From contig OY970284.1 in the NCBI GenBank assembly GCA_963715895.1, positions 3,844,001 through 3,908,000 on the forward strand: a stretch of 64,000 nt of DNA, in the 5' to 3' direction. The stretch is from JADGNZ01 sp963715895 (lineage in GTDB: Bacteria; Acidobacteriota; Thermoanaerobaculia; Gp7-AA8). Both the position numbers and the translations under genes were made by a program. Shown piece by piece: positions 25,130-33,870 of the stretch; position 1 is the first letter of the stretch; each line of letters starts with the position of its first letter. The notes beneath the pieces are model-generated. The model saw only the letters and a list, made by a program, of their open reading frames with translations, was not told the DNA's origin and did no database searches.

Positions 25130-26881
25130 ATGACCAGAACCTACGCAGGAACCTTCGACAAATCGCATTCCTCCACCACCGTCACGATCGCCGGCTGGGT
25201 GCAGAAACAGCGTGACTTCGGAGAGCTCGTCTTCATCGACATGCGCGACCGGAGCGGCATCGTGCAGGTGGTCGTCGATCGCTCGAAGGGCGCCAGCGAA
25301 GCACTGCTGGCCGCCGCCAAAGAGCTTCGCTCCGAATATGTCGTCCGGATCGAGGGAGAGGTCCGCGAGCGTTCCGAGCAGACAAAGAATCCGAAGATGC
25401 CGACAGGGGAGGTGGAAATCGTCGCCACCAGCATCGAGCTCCTGAGCCGCTCCGAGACGCCGCCGTTTCCGATCGATGACGAGGTCGACGCCTCCGAGGA
25501 CCTTCGTCTCAAGTATCGCTACCTCGACCTGCGCCGGCCGGCGTTGACGCGCAACATCGTCCTGCGCGACCGCGTCGCGCATGGCGTACGGGACTACATG
25601 CACAGGCAGGGATTCCTCGAGATCGAGACCCCGATCCTCACCAAGTCGACCCCGGAAGGGGCGCGCGATTACCTGGTGCCGAGCCGCGTGCACAAGGGAA
25701 CGTTCTACGCGCTCCCGCAATCGCCGCAGATCTTCAAGCAACTTTTGATGGTCAGCGGGCTCGATCGCTACTACCAGATCGCCCGCTGCTTCCGCGACGA
25801 AGACCTGCGCCGCGACCGCCAGCCGGAGTTCACCCAGGTCGATATCGAGGCGTCATTCATCGACGAGGAGTTCGTCTTCGCGCTCATCGAGGGGATGTTC
25901 GAGGAGGTCTTTCCGCTGGCCAACATCCCGATCACGACGCCGTTTCCGCGCATGCGCTGGCAGGAGGCGATGGAGCGGTTCGGCATCGACCGTCCGGACA
26001 CGCGCTTCGGCATGGAGCTGATCGACATGACCACCGCGGCCAAGGCGATCGACTTCGCCGCGTTCCGCGAGGCCGAGACCGTGCGCGCTATCGTCGTTCC
26101 CGGCGGTGCGTCATTGTCGCGCAAACGGATCGACGAGCTGACTGAAGAAGCGAAGAAGCTCGGCGCATCGGGCTTGGTCTGGATCAAGTTCGACGCGCAG
26201 CGCGGCTCCTCGATCAAGAAGTTCCTCGACGACGCCGGATTCGATTCGATCCGCAACGCACTGCATGCAAACGAAGGGGAGATGGCCCTCATCGTCGCCG
26301 GCAAGACCACCAAGGTCTGGGACGTTCTCGGGTCCCTTCGTCTTCGGGTCGCCAAAGAGCAGGGGATGATTCCCACCGACCGCTGGGACTTTCTCTGGGT
26401 GGTCGACTTTCCGCTGTTCGAGTGGGATGAGGAGACTGGCCGCTTCTTCGCGCGCCACCATCCGTTCACCTCGCCTCGGCTGGCCGACGTCGACAAGATC
26501 GAGAGCGATCCCGGGGCCACACTTGCGCGGGCTTACGACGTTGTGCTGAACGGTCTCGAGCTCGGCGGCGGATCCATCCGCATCAACACGCCCGAGCTGC
26601 AGTCGCGCATGTTCCGCGCCCTCGGCATCAGCGACGAGGACGCCGGCGGCCGCTTCGGCTTCCTCCTCGACGCCTTCCGCTACGGTGCCCCCCCTCACGG
26701 CGGCGTGGCCCTCGGCTTCGACCGCATGGTCATGCTCATGGCCCGCGCCGAATCGCTGCGCGAAGTCATCGCCTTCCCGAAGACCGCACGCGCACAGGAC
26801 TTGCTGAGCGAAGCGCCGTCGGCGGTAGACGAGAAGCAGTTGGCGGAGCTGGGGATAGCGCTAGCGACGCCAAAGGTGTAG
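25130..26881 (+). CDS. aspS: Aspartyl-tRNA synthetase (bacterial type)
   Basis: 583 residues, normal for the bacterial enzyme. The N-terminal OB-fold anticodon domain covers about 1-110 (GWVQKQRDFGELVFIDMRD). Class II motif 2 is FRDEDLRRDRQPEFTQ near 222, the bacterial GAD insertion lies about 290-410, and motif 3 is GGVALGFDRMVM near 535. It charges tRNA-Asp. The residue after RD in the OB fold is Phe, where discriminating enzymes usually have Leu or Trp and non-discriminating ones His, so specificity for tRNA-Asn is uncertain. The ATG abuts a word hairpin with no Shine-Dalgarno. Confidence 0.97.
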   Translation: MTRTYAGTFDKSHSSTTVTIAGWVQKQRDFGELVFIDMRDRSGIVQVVVDRSKGASEALLAAAKELRSEYVVRIEGEVRERSEQTKNPKMPTGEVEIVATSIELLSRSETPPFPIDDEVDASEDLRLKYRYLDLRRPALTRNIVLRDRVAHGVRDYMHRQGFLEIETPILTKSTPEGARDYLVPSRVHKGTFYALPQSPQIFKQLLMVSGLDRYYQIARCFRDEDLRRDRQPEFTQVDIEASFIDEEFVFALIEGMFEEVFPLANIPITTPFPRMRWQEAMERFGIDRPDTRFGMELIDMTTAAKAIDFAAFREAETVRAIVVPGGASLSRKRIDELTEEAKKLGASGLVWIKFDAQRGSSIKKFLDDAGFDSIRNALHANEGEMALIVAGKTTKVWDVLGSLRLRVAKEQGMIPTDRWDFLWVVDFPLFEWDEETGRFFARHHPFTSPRLADVDKIESDPGATLARAYDVVLNGLELGGGSIRINTPELQSRMFRALGISDEDAGGRFGFLLDAFRYGAPPHGGVALGFDRMVMLMARAESLREVIAFPKTARAQDLLSEAPSAVDEKQLAELGIALATPKV

Positions 26882-26903
26882 CAGCGTGAAGCACGTCCCC
26901 AAA

Positions 26904-27092
26904 GCCGCGGAGCGGCGATATCTACGTAGCCCCACCGCGTAAGCGTGGGGTTTCAGGTGATGAGGATTCTTGAGCCGCGGAGCGGCGATATCTCAAGTTC
27001 GAAATGTCGCCGCTCCGCGGCTCATCTATACGAGGCGTCCCGAGTCCCAGCGCTTACGCACTGGGCTATATAGATATCGCCGCTCCGCGGCT
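26904..27092. repeat. Composite inverted-repeat element (GCCGCGGAGCGGCGAT)
   Basis: Two direct copies of AGCCGCGGAGCGGCGATATC start at 26904 and 26974. Two inverted copies lie at 27007-27022 and 27072-27092. A second small hairpin (CCCCACCGCG / CGTGGGG) lies between at about 26930-26952. It fills the gap after aspS. I see no gene in it. Confidence 0.8.
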
Positions 27093-27124
27093 GAGCGGCT
27101 CGCAAGGCTCATCGGCGGCGCCAC

Positions 27125-27277
27125 TCAATTCGCCGCGTCAAGTTCAGCGAGGAGCAGCTCGCCATCAACAAACTCACCGCGATCAGCCTGCGCGATCGAT
27201 TCGAGCAGTTGTCGTTTTTCGGCAGGTGAGACTTTGAATGTCTCGTTGCCGTCGTCGCCGGAAGGGATGATTTTCAT
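27125..27277 (-). CDS. Small protein, possible antitoxin
   Basis: An open frame of 50 codons from the ATG at 27277 to the TGA at 27125. It reads as a compact acidic helical protein: MKIIPSGDDGNETFKVSPAE, then helical KRQLLESIAQADRG and EFVDGELLLAELD. The ending with (G)E-x-VDG-E-LL-x-L resembles the tail of short type II antitoxins, but no toxin is adjacent, so it may be an orphan. Composition and third-position GC are protein-like. It is divergent from aroB, whose start is 57 bp away. Confidence 0.5.
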   Translation of the reverse strand: MKIIPSGDDGNETFKVSPAEKRQLLESIAQADRGEFVDGELLLAELDAAN

Positions 27278-27318
27278 GATGCGATTCTACGCGCTGCTCT
27301 CTACCGGCCGACTCCAGA

Positions 27319-27324
27319 TAGACT
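27319..27324 (+). promoter_or_regulatory. -10-like TAGACT, leaderless start of aroB
   Basis: The gap to the ATG at 27334 is 9 nt, with no Shine-Dalgarno. Confidence 0.5.
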
Positions 27325-27333
27325 CCTCTCCGA

Positions 27334-28386
27334 ATGCAGCCCTTCCTCACCATCCGCCAAGCTTCCGCGACCTATCCCGTCTACGTCGGCCGCAATCTCC
27401 TCGACGATCTTCGCTCGCTCATCGATAACCGCGGCCGCATTTTCGTCATCACCTCGAGCGCGTTGCGCGATCGCTTCGGCGAACAGATCGCGGCCTCGCT
27501 CGATGCGGACGTCATTGCCATCGAAGAAGGGGAGGCCTTCAAGACGCTCGACACGGCCAGCGGCGTGGTCACGCAACTCCTCGACCGAGGCGCGAAGCGT
27601 GACTCCATGGCGGTCGTCGTCGGCGGTGGGATGGTAGGGGACACCGCCGGTTTCGCCGCGTCGATCTTTCTTCGCGGGATCGACCTCGTTCACATCCCTA
27701 CGACACTCCTGGCGCAGGTCGACAGCTCCCTCGGCGGCAAGCTGGCGGTCAACCACGCCAAAGGGAAGAACCTCATCGGCAGTTTCTATCCGCCGCGCGC
27801 GGTGATCTCCGACCTGGCCACGCTCGACTCGTTGCCTCGCCGGGAAGTGCTGAGCGGGCTCTTCGAGGCGCTGAAGGGCGGCGTGATCGGCGATGCGTCG
27901 CTCTTCGAGCTGCTCGAGTCGCCGCCGGACTTCGACGTCGACGAAGTCGTGCGCAAAGCGATTCGGGTGAAGGCGGAGATTGTCTCCGCGGACGAAAAGG
28001 AAGCCGATCTGCGGCGCCTGCTCAACTACGGCCACACCATCGCTCACGGCATCGAGGCAGCGCTCGATTATCGCGATCTTACGCATGGCGAAGCGGTGGC
28101 GTGGGGAATGATTGGCGCGAATGCCATCGCCATACGTCGCGGGCTGCTCGACCGCGAGGTGGCCACGAGAATCGAGCGCGCCATCCGCGCTTGGAATCCG
28201 ACGGCCCTCCCCGCGGGGATCGACCGCGAGGCAATCCTTGCCGCTACGGAACATGACAAGAAGAACACCGGCAGCCAGCGGGTAATGGTCTTCCCCCGCG
28301 GCATCGGAAGTTGCGAGGTCTTCGTTGATGTCACTGAGGATGAGATCGCGTACGGGGTGGATACGCTGCTACCGTCGTCACACTAG
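27334..28386 (+). CDS. aroB: 3-Dehydroquinate synthase
   Basis: 350 residues, normal length. NAD-binding VVGGGMVGDTAGFAAS near 94-109, then IPTTLLAQVDSSLGGKLAVNH, NLIGSFYPPRAVI and the zinc-site NYGHTIAHGIE with HGEAVAWGM are all family signatures. It makes 3-dehydroquinate from DAHP, the second shikimate-pathway step. The segment GLFEALKGGVI differs from the usual GxAEVIKYG, so the conserved E-x-x-K is retained in altered context. Its stop overlaps by 9 bp the stop of the minus-strand nucleotidyltransferase gene. Confidence 0.95.
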   Translation: MQPFLTIRQASATYPVYVGRNLLDDLRSLIDNRGRIFVITSSALRDRFGEQIAASLDADVIAIEEGEAFKTLDTASGVVTQLLDRGAKRDSMAVVVGGGMVGDTAGFAASIFLRGIDLVHIPTTLLAQVDSSLGGKLAVNHAKGKNLIGSFYPPRAVISDLATLDSLPRREVLSGLFEALKGGVIGDASLFELLESPPDFDVDEVVRKAIRVKAEIVSADEKEADLRRLLNYGHTIAHGIEAALDYRDLTHGEAVAWGMIGANAIAIRRGLLDREVATRIERAIRAWNPTALPAGIDREAILAATEHDKKNTGSQRVMVFPRGIGSCEVFVDVTEDEIAYGVDTLLPSSH

Positions 28387-28899
28387 ACGATCCAGCACCT
28401 CAGCAGGAACGCGAGCCCGAAGATGCGGGTACGCCTCAATCAGCCGCCCGATGTCGGCGAGATCCTTCTGGCGTTTCGTTCCGCGCCGCGTTTCGTCGAG
28501 AAATGCCCAGAGCTTTCCTTGAAGAACATCCTCGACTGCGGCGACTTGCAGCGTGACGCCAAGAACGTCGCGGGGCGTGGCACGGGGCACGAACGCGAAG
28601 TAACGTGGATCCATCTGAATTTGAACGCGAAGCTGGGAGTCGGTGGCGCTCACATTGAGACTGTGCGCGAAACGTTCGACGCGGAAACGGGAGGTCAGGA
28701 GCCGCTCGACGAGAACAAGATCCTCCGCAGCAACGGCGACATCGAGGTCGAGGCTGACCAGGGGCTCGGCATAGGCATTCACTCCCTGGCCGCCGATCAC
28801 GCAGTAGTGAATGCTGTTCTCGGTGAGGACGGCGAGAAACTCGTCGAGAAAATCAGCGCGATCCTGGGTCACGGCCTTCCAGTATGCCAGCGCCTGCAT
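28378..28899 (-). CDS. Nucleotidyltransferase-fold protein (AbiEii-like)
   Basis: 173 residues with the minimal nucleotidyltransferase core: GG at 36-37 (CVIGGQGVNAYAEP), the metal-binding DLD at 51-53 (VSLDLDVAV) and a C-terminal GKLWAFLD plus RQKDLADIGRLIE helix typical of AbiEii/DUF6036-type enzymes. Such proteins can be toxins that nucleotidylate tRNA or can be antitoxins. No AbiEi-like partner lies next to it, so whether it is an orphan toxin or housekeeping is unclear. Its start is 9 bp downstream of the kinase gene stop on the same strand. Confidence 0.75.
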   Translation of the reverse strand: MQALAYWKAVTQDRADFLDEFLAVLTENSIHYCVIGGQGVNAYAEPLVSLDLDVAVAAEDLVLVERLLTSRFRVERFAHSLNVSATDSQLRVQIQMDPRYFAFVPRATPRDVLGVTLQVAAVEDVLQGKLWAFLDETRRGTKRQKDLADIGRLIEAYPHLRARVPAEVLDRLV

Positions 28900-28908
28900 T
28901 TGCTCATC

Positions 28909-29952
28909 TTACGCCGCTCGCGTCACCGGCAGCTTGAGCACCATGCTCGTGCCCACTCCCTCGATCGAGGCCACCGTCACTTCGCCGCCGTGGGCTTCGA
29001 CGACCTGTTTGACGATGTAGAGGCCGAGGCCGGTGCCGCCGCCGCCGCGGAGCGATTTGTTGCCGCTCTGCTTGTACTTGTCCCAGATGTGTTGCAGCTC
29101 GGCGGACTTGATGCCCATCCCGCTGTCGGTCACGGTGATGACGATGGCCTCGGGGACCTCGCCGTTGCGGACGATCTGCGCGCCGACCGAGATCAGTCCC
29201 TTCTTCGGCGTGAACTTCAGTGAATTCGAGATCAGATTGATCACCGCCTGCGTCAGCTTCTCCACGCTGCCGATGATCTGCGGGATGTCGCGGCCATGCG
29301 CGGAGAGGAGAAAGACCTCGTCGCGCGAGGCCACGCTCTGCAGACTGCGCACGGCGCGCTTCAGCAGGCCGGCGATGCGCACAGGCTCCTGCTCGACGGC
29401 GAAGCTGCCGGACTGGATCTTGGAGAAATCCATGATCTCGTTGATGAGGCTCATCATCCGTTCCGACTCGCGCTGGGCCTCGGTGAGGAGATCGGCGTTC
29501 AAGGCGTCGAGCTTCGAGCCGTCCTGCGAAAGAACGAACTCCAGCGTTCCCTGGATGCCGGAAAGCGGCCCGCGCAGGTCGTGGACGATCTGGGCGGTGA
29601 AGTCGGACTTGGCCTGTTCCGCCTCGCGCTGCCGGGTGACGTCTTCGAACCAGAGGGCCACGGTGGGGGTGGCGTAATCCTCGACCTGCATGATCTTGTC
29701 GACGCGATAGGTCCGGCCTTCGATGTCGACGTCGAGCGATCGGTGGGCGTCTGCGTCGAGAAAGAAACCCTGCAGCCATCCGCTCTCGCCGGCCACGGCG
29801 CGCGCCGCCTGTGTCAGCCAATCCTTCGCGTCGACGCCGAAGGTGGCCTCGAAAGCGTCATTGCGCCACTCCACCCCGCCGTGCTCGTTGACCACGGCAA
29901 TCGGAGTCTTGAGGTGCTTGGCGATGTCGTACTTGTCGTCGTTCAGGTTCAT
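28909..29952 (-). CDS. PAS-domain sensor histidine kinase
   Basis: 347 residues, no transmembrane segment, so cytoplasmic. A PAS domain covers about 8-105 (IAVVNEHGGVEWRNDAFE). HisKA has phospho-acceptor His124 in VHDLRGPL, and HATPase_c includes N box ISNSLKF, G1 TDSGMGIK and G2 GGGGTGLGLYIV. It should autophosphorylate in response to a cytosolic cue and pass phosphate to a response regulator encoded elsewhere; the single-domain regulator at 33867 is one candidate. The ATG overlaps the stop of the preceding small gene by 4 bp (ATGA), so the two are co-translated. Confidence 0.9.
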   Translation of the reverse strand: MNLNDDKYDIAKHLKTPIAVVNEHGGVEWRNDAFEATFGVDAKDWLTQAARAVAGESGWLQGFFLDADAHRSLDVDIEGRTYRVDKIMQVEDYATPTVALWFEDVTRQREAEQAKSDFTAQIVHDLRGPLSGIQGTLEFVLSQDGSKLDALNADLLTEAQRESERMMSLINEIMDFSKIQSGSFAVEQEPVRIAGLLKRAVRSLQSVASRDEVFLLSAHGRDIPQIIGSVEKLTQAVINLISNSLKFTPKKGLISVGAQIVRNGEVPEAIVITVTDSGMGIKSAELQHIWDKYKQSGNKSLRGGGGTGLGLYIVKQVVEAHGGEVTVASIEGVGTSMVLKLPVTRAA

Positions 29953-30356
29953 TTCGGCACCGTGATGGCGCGTTCGTGCTGGAGCTTGGCCAGGTTGAAG
30001 AGCGTCGTGAATGGATCGAATGGACTGAGGATGAGAAGCTTCTGCAGGTCGAGACGGCCGTCGATCAGCGAGATGAGGTACCCCTCCTGGGCGGTGAGAT
30101 TGAACCGGTCGAAATTCGACAGAAACTCCGCCGTCAGTTTGGGGACCGCCTGCATCGCCTTCGGATGAGCGAGGAAGTCGCGGACGATCGTGGTGCGGAG
30201 GATCTCCGTGTAGCCGCGCAGCGAGAGATCGTCCGGATAGGCCCCTCGCGCTTCGATGAGCTTGAGATAGGTGTACCAGGCACCGTTCTGCGTGAGCGAG
30301 TCAGCCACCAGACGGCTCCAATCCGGCACGGGCGTAGCCTTCGGGAGCGAGGACAT
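29949..30356 (-). CDS. Stand-alone C-terminal module of DUF4388-type proteins
   Basis: 135 residues. The C-terminal 60 (FNLTAQEGYLISLIDGRLDL, then QKLLILSPFDPFTTLFNL) align residue for residue with the end of the DUF4388 protein at 19189 (FTPNEGFMLSRINGQWDL, then GSLIKISPIREPDAM). The N-terminal half is unrelated. Being translationally coupled to the histidine kinase (ATGA overlap), it may be its sensory or output partner. TAGAAT on this strand at 30365-30370, 8 nt before the ATG, suggests a leaderless operon start. Confidence 0.7.
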   Translation of the reverse strand: MSSLPKATPVPDWSRLVADSLTQNGAWYTYLKLIEARGAYPDDLSLRGYTEILRTTIVRDFLAHPKAMQAVPKLTAEFLSNFDRFNLTAQEGYLISLIDGRLDLQKLLILSPFDPFTTLFNLAKLQHERAITVPK

Positions 30357-30364
30357 CGTTGCGC

Positions 30365-30370
30365 ATTCTA
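30365..30370 (-). promoter_or_regulatory. -10-like TAGAAT, leaderless start of the kinase operon
   Basis: The gap to the ATG at 30356 is 8 nt, with no Shine-Dalgarno. Confidence 0.55.
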
Positions 30371-30411
30371 GTCTGGAGCAGGACGGACACTCGTATCTGT
30401 GCCCCGTTTGT

Positions 30412-30417
30412 TACACT
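30412..30417 (+). promoter_or_regulatory. -10-like TACACT, leaderless start of the PBP1A gene
   Basis: The gap to the GTG at 30425 is 7 nt. This supports the GTG start over the ATG at 30359. Confidence 0.5.
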
Positions 30418-30424
30418 CACGTCC

Positions 30425-32923
30425 GTGTCCGATGCTGTTGTCGATATCACCACCCGAAAGCGCCGCAGGACGCGGCTGATCATTCTCCTCATCGCCATCG
30501 TCCTCGGAATCCCCGGCGGCTTCCTTCTCGCGCACGCGATCCGGGTGCCGCTGGTCAAGTCGCTCGAGAATTACCAGCCGGCGATCATCACGCGGATCTA
30601 CGACCGGAACGGCATCGGCTTCGCCGAGTACTCGATCCAGAAGCGGATCGTCGTTGCCAAGCGCGACATGGCGCCGGCGCTGGTACAGGCCATCGTGGCC
30701 ACCGAGGATGCCGACTTCTACCATCACGGCGGCATCAACCCGAAAGCGATCTTCCGCGCCGCGCTCAAGGACATCATCGCCCGCAAGAAAGTGGAAGGCG
30801 CTTCGACGCTGACGCAGCAGCTCGCCAAGCAGGTGTTCCTCACGCCGGCCAAGGATTTCCGCCGCAAGATCAATGAGGCTTTCCTGGCCGTCGACATCGA
30901 GAAGAACTTCACCAAGGATCAGATCTTCGAGCTCTACGCGAACCAGGTGTACCTGGGCCATGGCGCATACGGCGTGGAGGCGGCCTCGCGGCTCTACTTC
31001 GGCAAGCATGCCAGGGACTTGACGTTTTCCGAGGCGGCAATGATCGCGGGATTGATCCGCGCGCCGATGTATTACAGCCCGATCACCCATCTCGATCACG
31101 CCACGGCGCGGCGCAATCACGTCCTGCGGCGGATGTACGAGGAGCACTACATCAACAAGCAGCAGTTCCAGCAGGCGGTGAATGCGCCGATCGTGCTCGG
31201 GACATACAAGGAAGAGGCACCGCGGATCGGAGCCTATTTCTCGGAAGAGATCCGCCAGTACATCGAGAAGAGCGACAAGTTCGGCGCCGAGAACCTTTAC
31301 CAGAAGGGTCTGAAGGTCTACTCGACGCTCGACCTGCGCATGCAGCAGGCGGCCGAGACGGCCCTGCAGCGCGGATTGCGGCGATGGGACCGCCGCCGTG
31401 GATTCCGCAAACCGGCGCGGAATCTCGTGGCCGAGGGGATCGATCCGGCCGCGTACAAAGACCCGAGCTGGTCGAGCGATCCGTATGTGACGGACAAGCT
31501 CTATCCGGCCGTCGTCATGAGCATCGAAAAGAACGGCGTCACCACGCGCGTCGGCAAGGACTCGATGGTGCTGCCGGCCACCTCGTTTGCATGGACGCAG
31601 CACAAGACCATGGAAGGCGTCCTCAAGAGCGGCGACATCATTTACATCCGGCTCGACGAAGATGCCAAAACGCACGCGCGGAAGTGGATGCTCGACCAGT
31701 TGCCCCAAGTGCAGGGAGCGGTGGTCATCGTCGACGTCAAGAGCGGCGAGGTGCGTGCGCTCGTCGGCGGTTACGACTTCCAGATGTCGAAGTTCAACCG
31801 CGCCATCCAGTCGCGGCGCCAGACCGGCTCGTCGTTCAAGCCGTTCGTCTATGGTGCCGCGTTCGAGAAGGGGCTGACGCCGGCCGATACGATCTTCGAT
31901 GAGCCGGTGGCCATTCCGGTGGGCAATCAGATCTACTCCCCGAAGAATTACTACGGCATGTACGCCGGCATCGTGACGATCCAGCGCGCGCTGGAGCTGT
32001 CCATCAACGTGCCGGCGGTGAAGACCTGGATGATGGTCGGCCCGGATCGCGTCGTCGATTTCGCCAAGCGCTGCGGGATCACCTCCGACATTCCGCGCTA
32101 TCCGTCGACCGCGCTCGGTGCGGCGGGGGTGTCGCCCATCGAGATGGTCGGCGCGTACAACGTCTTCGCCAATCAGGGCGTCTACGTGAAGCCGCGGCTG
32201 GTCCGCAAGATCGCCGATCAGACCGACCGGGTGCTGGAGGAGCAACTACCCGAGCTGTCGGAGGCGACGCAAGCGCAGGTGGCCTTCGAGCTGGCCCATG
32301 TGATGCGCGGAACGATCGACCGCGGCACCGGCTTCGAGGCTCATACGCTTCCACCGCCGCTGGCCGGCAAGACCGGGACGACGAACTCCTATACGGACGC
32401 CTGGTTCCTCGGATTTTCCCCCGAGTACACGATCGGCGTCTGGGTCGGCTACGACGATCCGAGCCGCTCGCTCGGTGGGGGAGCGACCGGCGCCGAGGTG
32501 GCGCTGCCGATCTGGATCGACATCGTCAAACAGATCGACGTCCTCAAGCTGCGCGTGTCGCGTCCGGAATTCGACATCCCGCCCGGCATCGTCATGGCGC
32601 CGATGGATCTGAAGACCGGCCGCCGTGGTGTCGGTCCGTGCGAGCGGGTGGTGATGGAAGCGTTCATCGCCGGCCAGGAGCCGGACAAGGACTGCAGCGG
32701 CGCAACCGTGGCGGTGAGCAAACTGCCGTATTACCTGCAGAAGCCGTTCTATCAGCCGAAGGAGCTCGAGCCGACTCAGGCCGCGCAGGACGCGTCTGCA
32801 CGGTCAGGCGAGGGGGCGGAATCGCCCGCGCCGAGTATGGATCAGGGGTCGAAAACGGCGGTGCCGCCGACGGCAACGACGACGACAACGACGACAATGC
32901 CTGCCACGAAGCCGCCGGGGTAA
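30425..32923 (+). CDS. Penicillin-binding protein 1A (bifunctional)
   Basis: 832 residues from the GTG at 30425 (VSDAVVDITTRKRRR), chosen because a -10 box lies 7 nt before it. A basic N-terminus and one transmembrane helix (about 20-42) lead to a GT51 transglycosylase with catalytic Glu94 in TEDADFYHHGG and the GASTLTQQLAK motif. The transpeptidase has Ser469 in SSFK (469-472), SIN, and KTGTT at 649. The tail is Pro/Thr-rich with seven consecutive Thr. It polymerises and cross-links peptidoglycan. It is divergent from the kinase operon with 68 bp between starts. Confidence 0.95.
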   Translation: MSDAVVDITTRKRRRTRLIILLIAIVLGIPGGFLLAHAIRVPLVKSLENYQPAIITRIYDRNGIGFAEYSIQKRIVVAKRDMAPALVQAIVATEDADFYHHGGINPKAIFRAALKDIIARKKVEGASTLTQQLAKQVFLTPAKDFRRKINEAFLAVDIEKNFTKDQIFELYANQVYLGHGAYGVEAASRLYFGKHARDLTFSEAAMIAGLIRAPMYYSPITHLDHATARRNHVLRRMYEEHYINKQQFQQAVNAPIVLGTYKEEAPRIGAYFSEEIRQYIEKSDKFGAENLYQKGLKVYSTLDLRMQQAAETALQRGLRRWDRRRGFRKPARNLVAEGIDPAAYKDPSWSSDPYVTDKLYPAVVMSIEKNGVTTRVGKDSMVLPATSFAWTQHKTMEGVLKSGDIIYIRLDEDAKTHARKWMLDQLPQVQGAVVIVDVKSGEVRALVGGYDFQMSKFNRAIQSRRQTGSSFKPFVYGAAFEKGLTPADTIFDEPVAIPVGNQIYSPKNYYGMYAGIVTIQRALELSINVPAVKTWMMVGPDRVVDFAKRCGITSDIPRYPSTALGAAGVSPIEMVGAYNVFANQGVYVKPRLVRKIADQTDRVLEEQLPELSEATQAQVAFELAHVMRGTIDRGTGFEAHTLPPPLAGKTGTTNSYTDAWFLGFSPEYTIGVWVGYDDPSRSLGGGATGAEVALPIWIDIVKQIDVLKLRVSRPEFDIPPGIVMAPMDLKTGRRGVGPCERVVMEAFIAGQEPDKDCSGATVAVSKLPYYLQKPFYQPKELEPTQAAQDASARSGEGAESPAPSMDQGSKTAVPPTATTTTTTTMPATKPPG

Positions 32924-32992
32924 CCTGGGGTTACCTTGGTTAACCTGCATTTCTCACAGCATTGCTTCGTTTCTTGCCACGCCCTTTCGCCG

Positions 32993-33170
32993 AGGGCCTT
33001 CTCCCCCCGCGGTTTTTTTGCGGGGGGAGAAGGTGCCGACAGGCGGATGAGGGAGGCGCATACGCGTCAGAACCGATCTTGCATCGTTGTCCCAAAGGCT
33101 GCTTGAAAGCCCGAGTCGCACGCGAATAACGCACGCGCGAGCGCCCCCTCATCCGCCTGTCGGTGTGCCG
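32993..33170. repeat. Composite hairpin element (CTTCTCCCCC and CATCCGCCTGTCG)
   Basis: An inner perfect hairpin at about 33000-33032 has CTTCTCCCCCCGC facing GCGGGGGGAGAAG around a T-rich loop, a good intrinsic terminator. The strand at 33036-33060 (GCCGACAGGCGGATGAGG) pairs with 33145-33168 (CCTCATCCGCCTGTCGG). It occupies the gap between the convergent genes ending at 32923 and 33223, which holds no gene. Confidence 0.75.
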
Positions 33171-33222
33171 AGCATTTACGTGAGAGTGTGAGAAATGCGG
33201 TTAAAACGACGGAGCGCTCCGT

Positions 33223-33870
33223 TTACTCCAGCGTCCTGTCCAGCGCCCCAATCCCCGTCAACGACCAACGCCCGCCGACGCTGGCCAACTCTGCCTTCGC
33301 TTCGTGGCGCTTCGGCGAGGGGATCAGTTCGGCGCCGACGGTGTTGGGTTTCCAGGTCCAGGCGATTGCGGCGTGCGCGTTTGTGCCGTCGCTGTCGATC
33401 GAGGTTACGGCGTCGAACTGGCGGATGGCGATGGGGAAGGTCCACGACGATCCGTCGTCGACCAGTCCGTCGAGGTGCAGCATCCCATCGCGGGTCAGCG
33501 TCAGCGTGCCGTCGTTGCCGCCCTCGGCGTAGCCGAGTTTCTGGAGGACGGTGACGATCTGCTGCTGCTCGACGAAGGCCGCGCCGAGTGCCCCCGATGC
33601 CTTGTTGATGTGAGCGGTGAGGGGCGCCGAGAAGGTGGGGTCGATCTCCACCAGGTAGCGGACGCGCTCGGGATCGAGCCCGGCCGGATAGACCACCGGC
33701 TTCTGCGATGACTCGATGTGCAGGCCGCCGGCGGCGCGCGCCGCCGCTTCCTTGCGTGCCTTCGACACCAGGACCACCTTCGCGCACATCTTCGGCATGA
33801 CGAACAGGAGAATCACGGCGATGACGATCGGAATGCCGACCGTGCGAAGGATCCGTGTCTCGTCGCTCAT
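33223..33870 (-). CDS. Membrane-anchored hypothetical protein
   Basis: 215 residues. One N-terminal transmembrane helix (about 9-27, VGIPIVIAVILLFVM) is followed by a basic stretch and a soluble domain outside the membrane. Nothing in the domain matches a family I know. The start overlaps the stop of the response-regulator gene by 4 bp (ATGA), so it is co-translated with it and may be part of the same signalling unit. Confidence 0.7.
   Translation of the reverse strand: MSDETRILRTVGIPIVIAVILLFVMPKMCAKVVLVSKARKEAAARAAGGLHIESSQKPVVYPAGLDPERVRYLVEIDPTFSAPLTAHINKASGALGAAFVEQQQIVTVLQKLGYAEGGNDGTLTLTRDGMLHLDGLVDDGSSWTFPIAIRQFDAVTSIDSDGTNAHAAIAWTWKPNTVGAELIPSPKRHEAKAELASVGGRWSLTGIGALDRTLE

Noticed and set aside
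30368..32245. 625-codon minus-strand ORF
   Set aside because: Antisense to PBP1A, which has all catalytic motifs; this is a high-GC mirror frame.
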